Shown in pieces: positions 6,159 through 10,192 of a stretch of DNA of 10,192 nt. Positions within the stretch are counted from its first letter, which is position 1, and every line of letters begins with the position of its first letter. Below the pieces are notes generated by a model. That model was not told where the DNA came from. It did no database searches and saw only the letters and a program-made list of their open reading frames with translations. Position numbers and translations under genes: made by a program. This DNA is from XYC2-FULL-41-22 sp041666465 (GTDB taxonomy: Bacteria; Patescibacteriota; Gracilibacteria; UBA1369; UBA12470): the NCBI GenBank assembly GCA_041666465.1, contig JBAYGX010000053.1:1-10192 (forward strand). Reading direction: 5' to 3'.

Positions 6159-7063
6159 ACCCTCTCCTCCTTCAACCTCATCCTCTCCTTCTGCCCTTCA
6201 ATCCCATAATGCCTCTCCACAAAAGTCCCCAACTGCTCGGCAATCGCAAGAGCAAGTTTGATTTGGTCATCGGGAAAACCATCTTCCGAATCTTTTAATA
6301 CAACAAATCCGAAAAATTTACCTGAAAAATTCTTAATACCCAACCATAACATTCCATTCTCATACTGATACCTCAAACTCGAATCTCCCATAAAAACCTT
6401 CGCCTTCTCACCCGCAACCCCTTGTGAACCCGCGATAAAATCCGAAGAAGCGCCCTCGCTTACCGCCAAAACATCCTCTTTATTCATAGCCAAATTATGC
6501 AAGAAAATCACCCCTTCCTTGCACTCTGTAGCTTGTATGAATTTTTTCAAAACTTCAGACGCAACAGTCCTCAAATCATCCGGTGAAGTCCCCAAAATCC
6601 TCATAACATCATAAAGCGCAATCAGTTCCGAATTCACATATTGCAATCTCGAATTCACAACTTTAACAATCTCAATAAGCAAACCGGCCGCATAAGCGGG
6701 ATTTTGTTTCAAAAATTTATTAAAATCTTCCCTTCGGAGAACACACAAAGAAACATCTGATAATGCCTGAGCCGAAGCCCCACGACCCTTATCGGAAAGA
6801 AGCGCACCTTCCCCGAAAATCCCACCATGGTCAAGCACAGCGAAAATCTTCATCCCACCTCCTGAAACACCTTTCACAATCTGAACTTTTCCTTCAATAA
6901 CAATATACAATTCCGAACTTCTATCCCCCTCCTTGAAAACCACATCACCAGCCATAAATCTTTTAATTTCACATAAAGAATTGAGCGAATTAAAAAGCAT
7001 TTCGAGCTCCTCGCCTTCAAGCCCGAAAAAACATTTTTTTAAGGTTTCTTTTAAATCTTTCAT
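6149..7063 (-). CDS. Cyclic-nucleotide-binding-type sensor with GAF-like C-terminus, coupled to pilT
   Basis: A 304-aa cytoplasmic protein. Residues about 15-130 form a CRP-type cNMP-binding beta-barrel: MAGDVVFKEGDRSSELYIVIEGKVQIV (37-63) and the phosphate-binding cassette FGEGALLSDKGRGASAQA (83-100), with Glu85, Arg94 and Ser97 in the places that normally hold a cyclic nucleotide. A helix (125-155) leads to a region of about 155-285 with the length and pattern of a GAF domain (VASEVLKKFI, GVIFL, LWLGIKNFSGKFFGFVVLKD, QIKLALAIAEQLGTFVERH). There is no helix-turn-helix, so it is not a CRP/FNR transcription factor. A basic, charged tail follows. Its ATG overlaps the pilT stop by four bases (ATGA), so the two are probably co-translated and it may modulate the retraction motor. 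The ligand (cAMP, cGMP, other or none) cannot be told. Confidence 0.82.
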   Translation of the reverse strand: MKDLKETLKKCFFGLEGEELEMLFNSLNSLCEIKRFMAGDVVFKEGDRSSELYIVIEGKVQIVKGVSGGGMKIFAVLDHGGIFGEGALLSDKGRGASAQALSDVSLCVLRREDFNKFLKQNPAYAAGLLIEIVKVVNSRLQYVNSELIALYDVMRILGTSPDDLRTVASEVLKKFIQATECKEGVIFLHNLAMNKEDVLAVSEGASSDFIAGSQGVAGEKAKVFMGDSSLRYQYENGMLWLGIKNFSGKFFGFVVLKDSEDGFPDDQIKLALAIAEQLGTFVERHYGIEGQKERMRLKEERVGF

Positions 7064-8115
7064 CTTGTTAAATTATTGAATTCTACCAAATCATGCGCCT
7101 TACCGGCTGCCATATCGCGATCAACCAGCCCAGCCTTAACCAAATTGGCAAGCGCACCATCAAGAGTCTGCATTCCGTCTTCGCGACCTATTTGAATCAT
7201 GGAATAGATTTGATGAGTGTTGCCTTCCTTTATACAATTTTTCACTGCATCATTTGCAACCATAACCTCCGCCGCCATCACACGACTTGTCCCATCTTTA
7301 ACCGGCACAAGTGTTTGTGAAACAACTCCGACAAGTGAAACACTCAACTGAGCCCGAATCTGTTGCTGTTGATAAGCAGGGAAAACATCGATTATTCTAT
7401 CAACGGATTGAGCCGCATCTTGCGTATGAAGAGTCGCCATAACGAGATGACCCGTTTCGGCAAGAGTAATAGCCGCCGCAATCGTTTCGAGATCGCGCAT
7501 TTCACCAACCATAATTACATTCGGATCTTGTCTTAAACAAGCCTTAATCGCATCAACAAACGAATCAGCATGCACACCGATTTCTCGCTGTGTCACAAGG
7601 GATTTTTTCGATTTATGTACATATTCAATCGGATCCTCGATTGTGATTATATGAGCTCTTTTTTGCTCATTTATAAAATCAATAAGTGAAGCTAGTGTCG
7701 TCGATTTCCCGCTTCCTGTCGGACCAGTAACAAGTAGAAGTCCTCTCGGCCTCATTGCCATCTTGGCAACAACTTCCGGAATGCCCAATTTTGCAAAATT
7801 TGGAACATTTTCAGGAATAAGGCGAAAAGCTATCGCCGGTCCATCTTTCTCCATATAAACATTTACACGAAACCTTCCGACACCAACAAGACTATACGCA
7901 CAATCAACCTGTTTATTTTGCTTAAATTTCGCATAAGCCGGCTCGCTCGTAATCTTTTTCGCCATCTCTTCAATCTTGAGAGCATCCATAACCTCACTAT
8001 TTTCAACCTCAAAAAGATCTCCATTCGGTAACCTGAAAATCGGCGCCTGCCCAACCTTCAAATGCACATCCGGCGCCTTATACTGAACTACAAGTTTTAA
8101 AATGTCTTCTAGCAT
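7060..8115 (-). CDS. pilT: PilT-type pilus retraction ATPase
   Basis: A 351-aa hexameric secretion-family ATPase that pulls back type IV pili for twitching, adhesion or DNA uptake. The N-terminal domain (1-110) has the PilT-like APDVHLKVGQAPIFRLPNG. The motor domain has Walker A GPTGSGKST (131-139), the Asp box ITIEDPIEYVH (157-167), Walker B VIMVGEMRDLETI (200-212) and the His box TGHLVMATLHTQDA (221-234). These features and the length (E. coli-type PilT is about 345 aa) favour PilT over the longer PilB extension ATPase, though a PilU-like role is possible. It is followed without gap by a cNMP-sensor gene (ATGA overlap). The stop is TGA with an in-frame TAA two codons on. No Shine-Dalgarno sequence precedes the ATG, but an extended -10 box lies 8 bp upstream. 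No other pilus genes are in the window. Confidence 0.95.
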   Translation of the reverse strand: MLEDILKLVVQYKAPDVHLKVGQAPIFRLPNGDLFEVENSEVMDALKIEEMAKKITSEPAYAKFKQNKQVDCAYSLVGVGRFRVNVYMEKDGPAIAFRLIPENVPNFAKLGIPEVVAKMAMRPRGLLLVTGPTGSGKSTTLASLIDFINEQKRAHIITIEDPIEYVHKSKKSLVTQREIGVHADSFVDAIKACLRQDPNVIMVGEMRDLETIAAAITLAETGHLVMATLHTQDAAQSVDRIIDVFPAYQQQQIRAQLSVSLVGVVSQTLVPVKDGTSRVMAAEVMVANDAVKNCIKEGNTHQIYSMIQIGREDGMQTLDGALANLVKAGLVDRDMAAGKAHDLVEFNNLTR

Positions 8116-8123
8116 ATCTGATA

Positions 8124-8132
8124 ATTATATCA
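8124..8132 (-). promoter_or_regulatory. Extended -10 promoter immediately upstream of pilT
   Basis: The minus strand reads TGATATAAT, an exact match to the extended -10 consensus, eight bases before the pilT ATG. Usual spacing would place the transcription start about two bases before the ATG, so the message would be almost leaderless. The box lies inside a small inverted repeat (CTGATA 8118-8123 and TATCAG 8128-8133). There is no good -35, which extended -10 promoters can do without. Confidence 0.5.
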
Positions 8133-8138
8133 GAAAAA

Positions 8139-8230
8139 CAGAGTTACAGAAAGCAGAATTACAGAGTTACAGAAAAAGAGAGGAATCGATTCTCGATCCC
8201 CCTCTGTAACTCTGTAATTCCGTAATTCTG
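8139..8230. repeat. Inverted pair of octad arrays, unit CAGARTTA; likely hairpin after groEL
   Basis: Plus-strand units CAGAGTTA (8139), CAGAATTA (8154) and CAGAGTTA (8162) face minus-strand units CAGAATTA, CGGAATTA and CAGAGTTA (8230 down to 8207). The result is a perfect 17-bp inverted repeat, arms 8156-8172 and 8204-8220, with a 31-base loop that holds the 10-bp palindrome GAATCGATTC (8183-8192). It starts nine bases past the groEL stop. It may end groESL transcription. The loop is long and the run of T after it (8134-8138 on the minus strand) is short and distant, so a classical terminator is uncertain. Confidence 0.8.
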
Positions 8231-8238
8231 CCTTCTTC

Positions 8239-9879
8239 CTAGTAATCCATCCCCGGCATCCCACCATGTCCACCTGCCGCACCACCACCGCATTTGCAAT
8301 CTTTCTTCTCAGGTATATCTGTTACTGCACCCTCCATCGTCAAGAAGATCGCAGCCAATGAAGCCGCATTTTCAAGAGCTGAACGGGTAACTTTTTTAGG
8401 ATCAACTATTCCGGCTTTCATCATATCGACCATCTCATCATTCTCTGCATCATACCCGAACCCGACTTTTGCACTTTTAACCTGATCTACAATTACATCA
8501 CCTTTTTTCCCGGCATTTTGAGCAATCTGCCAAACAGGAGATTCAAGAGATTTTCTAACAATATGCATTCCTGTAGTCTCGTCATTATCGCCTTTCAAGC
8601 CCTCAAGAACAGTCGAAGCTTGCAACAAAGCAACTCCACCACCTGAAACGATACCTTCTTGAACAGCGGCCTTTGTAGCAGATAATGCATCTTCAATTCT
8701 GTGTTTCTTTTCCTTAAGTTCAACTTCCGTAGCCGCACCAATCTTAATAATACCGACACCACCCGTTAATTTCGCCAATCTTTCAGCCAATTTTTCCTTA
8801 TCAAAATCACTCTTCGTATTATCAAGCGCAATCTTGATCTCGTTTACACGAGCCTCAATATCAGCCTTTGCGCCACGACCATCAACAATAGTCGTATTAT
8901 CTTTATCTGCAATAACTTTTCGAGCCTCACCCAAATCTCCAAGAGTTGCGCTTTCGAGTTTCAAACCGATCTCTTCCGAAATAACTTTAGCACCCGTAAG
9001 AGCCGCAATATCTTTCAAAATCTCTTTTCTTCTATCACCAAACGCCGGAGCCTTAACAGCCAAAACATTAAATGTACCTCTCAACTTATTAACAACAAGT
9101 GTTGCGAGAGCCTCACCGTCAACATCCTCGGCGATAATTACAAGTTCCTTCTTGCCACTTTGTGCAACTTGCTCCAACAAAGGAAGCAATTCCTGAACGG
9201 AAGAAATTTTCTTATCGGTAATAAGCAGCTTAACATCTTCATAAACAGCCTTCATGGAAGCTGTATCCGTAATCATGTAAGGCGAAATATAACCGTTGTC
9301 GAACTGCATACCTTCGACAACCTCTTTTGAAAGACCAATTGTCTGAGCCTCTTCAACAGTAATAACCCCTTCGTGACCGACAATTTCCATAATTTCCGCA
9401 ATCAACTTCCCTACTTCGGGATCTTGAGCGGAAATAGTTGCAACCTGTGCAATCTCTTCTTTTGTAGTAACATCTTTTTTGACCTCTTCAAGTTTTTTGC
9501 AAACCTTTGCAACAGCTTTTTCAATACCTCTCTTAAGAGCCATTGGATTCGCACCAGCAGCCACATTTCTTACACCTTCCGCAATAAGTGCATAAGCGAG
9601 AACTGTTGCAGTTGTAGTTCCATCACCTGCAACATCATTGGTTTTGGTCGCAACCTCTTTTACCAATTGAGCACCCATATTTTCATAAACATCTTCGAGT
9701 TCAATCTCCTTCGCGATAGTTACACCATCGTTCGTGATCATCGGAGCACCATATTTCTTGTCGAGAACAACATTTCGTCCCTTTGGACCCATTGTAATTC
9801 TGACAGCATCTGCGAGTTTCTTAACACCTTCTAGAAGTTTTTTTCTGGCATTATCGCCATAAGCAATTTGTTTGGACAT
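8239..9879 (-). CDS. groEL: Chaperonin GroEL, 60-kDa subunit
   Basis: A 546-aa chaperonin, close to the 548 of E. coli. Fourteen subunits form the double ring that folds proteins with GroES and ATP. ATP-site landmarks are ITMGPKGRNVVLDKKYG (28-44), NDGVT with Asp51, GDGTTTATV (85-93, Asp86), and Asp397 in RIEDALSATKAAVQEGIVSG with GGGVALL behind it. The apical domain (about 190-370) has KAPAFGDRRKEIL (276-288). The flexible C-terminus is KKDCKCGGGAAGGHGGMPGMDY, with only one clean GGM unit, two cysteines (Cys528, Cys530) and a final MDY where many GroELs end in GGMGGMM. Cysteines so near the tail are uncommon. It follows groES by 38 bp in the standard order, and an octad array occupies the spacer up to its ATG. 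The stop is TAG. Confidence 0.99.
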   Translation of the reverse strand: MSKQIAYGDNARKKLLEGVKKLADAVRITMGPKGRNVVLDKKYGAPMITNDGVTIAKEIELEDVYENMGAQLVKEVATKTNDVAGDGTTTATVLAYALIAEGVRNVAAGANPMALKRGIEKAVAKVCKKLEEVKKDVTTKEEIAQVATISAQDPEVGKLIAEIMEIVGHEGVITVEEAQTIGLSKEVVEGMQFDNGYISPYMITDTASMKAVYEDVKLLITDKKISSVQELLPLLEQVAQSGKKELVIIAEDVDGEALATLVVNKLRGTFNVLAVKAPAFGDRRKEILKDIAALTGAKVISEEIGLKLESATLGDLGEARKVIADKDNTTIVDGRGAKADIEARVNEIKIALDNTKSDFDKEKLAERLAKLTGGVGIIKIGAATEVELKEKKHRIEDALSATKAAVQEGIVSGGGVALLQASTVLEGLKGDNDETTGMHIVRKSLESPVWQIAQNAGKKGDVIVDQVKSAKVGFGYDAENDEMVDMMKAGIVDPKKVTRSALENAASLAAIFLTMEGAVTDIPEKKDCKCGGGAAGGHGGMPGMDY

Positions 9880-9911
9880 AGAATAGGAAGTTAGGGGTTT
9901 AGGAAATTAGG
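9880..9911 (-). repeat. Octad array, unit CCTAAnnT, filling the groES-groEL spacer
   Basis: Four 8-bp units on the minus strand, all beginning CCTA (CCTAATTT, CCTAAACC, CCTAACTT, CCTATTCT), the last ending exactly at the groEL ATG. Together with a preceding TTTTTC they make up the whole 38-bp spacer. There is no Shine-Dalgarno sequence for groEL. Confidence 0.7.
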
Positions 9912-9917
9912 GAAAAA

Positions 9918-10192
9918 TTACTTAGTTATAATGGCAAGGACATCACTTTCGTTTAGAATCAAGAGCTCTTGCCCATCAATCTTAACTTCAGTAGGACCGT
10001 ATTTGGTAAAAAGCACCTTGTCACCAACTTTCACATCCATCACGACCCTTTTACCATCATCCATTCGGCCGGGACCAACAGCTATCACCTCACCTTCATC
10101 CGGTTTCTCCTTAGCGGTTTCCGGTAAAACAATTCCTGAAGGAGTCATCGCATCCTTCTTGAGCCTCTTCACGATCAAACGATCGGCAAGCG
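9918..10192 (-). CDS. groES: Co-chaperonin GroES, 5' end cut by window edge
   Basis: GroES is the heptameric lid of the GroEL chamber. The frame is open to the edge: the first bases seen encode (P)LADRLIVKRL, the normal GroES start region, so the gene extends past 10192 and lacks about four codons. A TTG at 10178-10176 is the internal Leu of LADRLIV and not a start. About 91 residues are visible, as expected of a ~95-aa protein. The mobile loop is MTPSGIVLPETAKEKP, with the GIVLP that contacts GroEL. Then come GEVIAVGPGR, VKVGDKVLFTKYGPTEVKIDGQE and LLILNESDVLAI. It directly precedes groEL in the usual operon. The stop is TAA. The operon promoter (and any CIRCE or HrcA site) would lie outside the window. 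Confidence 0.97.
   Translation of the reverse strand, partial: LADRLIVKRLKKDAMTPSGIVLPETAKEKPDEGEVIAVGPGRMDDGKRVVMDVKVGDKVLFTKYGPTEVKIDGQELLILNESDVLAIITK

Noticed and set aside
7060..7062. UGA read as glycine (Gracilibacteria/SR1 code)
   Set aside because: No in-frame TGA occurs inside any recognised gene, and TGA ends pilT and the 121-aa gene where the proteins should end.
8834..9834. Long plus-strand open frames opposite groEL
   Set aside because: They are antisense shadows of a strongly conserved coding sequence with no independent start signal or recognisable domain.
9918..10178. groES starting at the TTG at 10178
   Set aside because: The upstream codons in frame encode LADR, part of the conserved GroES N-terminus, so TTG is internal and the true start is beyond the window.
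1..10192. tRNA, rRNA, insertion sequence or phage gene
   Set aside because: No cloverleaf-like sequence, rRNA segment, transposase or integrase was found on either strand.

Overview
The window reads like part of the chromosome of an AT-rich bacterium with compact genes. Candidate Phyla Radiation (Patescibacteria), perhaps near Peregrinibacteria, is my best guess. It rests on small informational genes packed on one strand, an SLH-domain surface protein, a PilT, short spacers and no Shine-Dalgarno-like sequence before any start. This is inference: no rRNA or other phylogenetic marker was compared. Stops are TAG (five genes), TAA (three) and TGA (two). Internal glycines use GGN, so the standard bacterial code fits and the UGA=Gly code of some relatives does not.

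Nearly everything is on the minus strand, so the genes run from right to left. At the right edge is groES (5' end cut off by about four codons), then groEL. Next comes pilT, overlapping by ATGA a gene for a cyclic-nucleotide-binding-type sensor (cNMP domain plus GAF-like C-terminus). After a 330-bp structured non-coding region comes the only plus-strand gene, an unrecognised 149-aa protein. Divergent from it starts a minus-strand run: an acidic protein with a C-terminal membrane anchor, pyrH (UMP kinase), frr (ribosome recycling factor), an RseP-type site-2 protease with apparently three PDZ domains, and a secreted SLH-transglutaminase protein. At the left edge is the first 21 codons of a second secreted protein whose signal peptide starts like that of its neighbour.

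The genes combine protein folding (GroES/GroEL), pilus retraction with a likely second-messenger sensor, nucleotide and translation housekeeping (pyrH-frr, a classic pair), and envelope proteolysis and surface-layer biology. The most striking non-genic signal is that every minus-strand spacer longer than a few bases carries its own tandem array of degenerate 7-bp or 8-bp words. These arrays often run through the stop codon of the upstream gene and right up to the ATG of the next. They occupy the place where ribosome binding sites would be. Two are inverted pairs that can form hairpins. A separate ~170-bp imperfect palindrome sits in the convergent spacer and includes the last codons of the cNMP gene. 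Two starts (pilT, pyrH) have an extended -10 box so close to the ATG that the transcript would be nearly leaderless.
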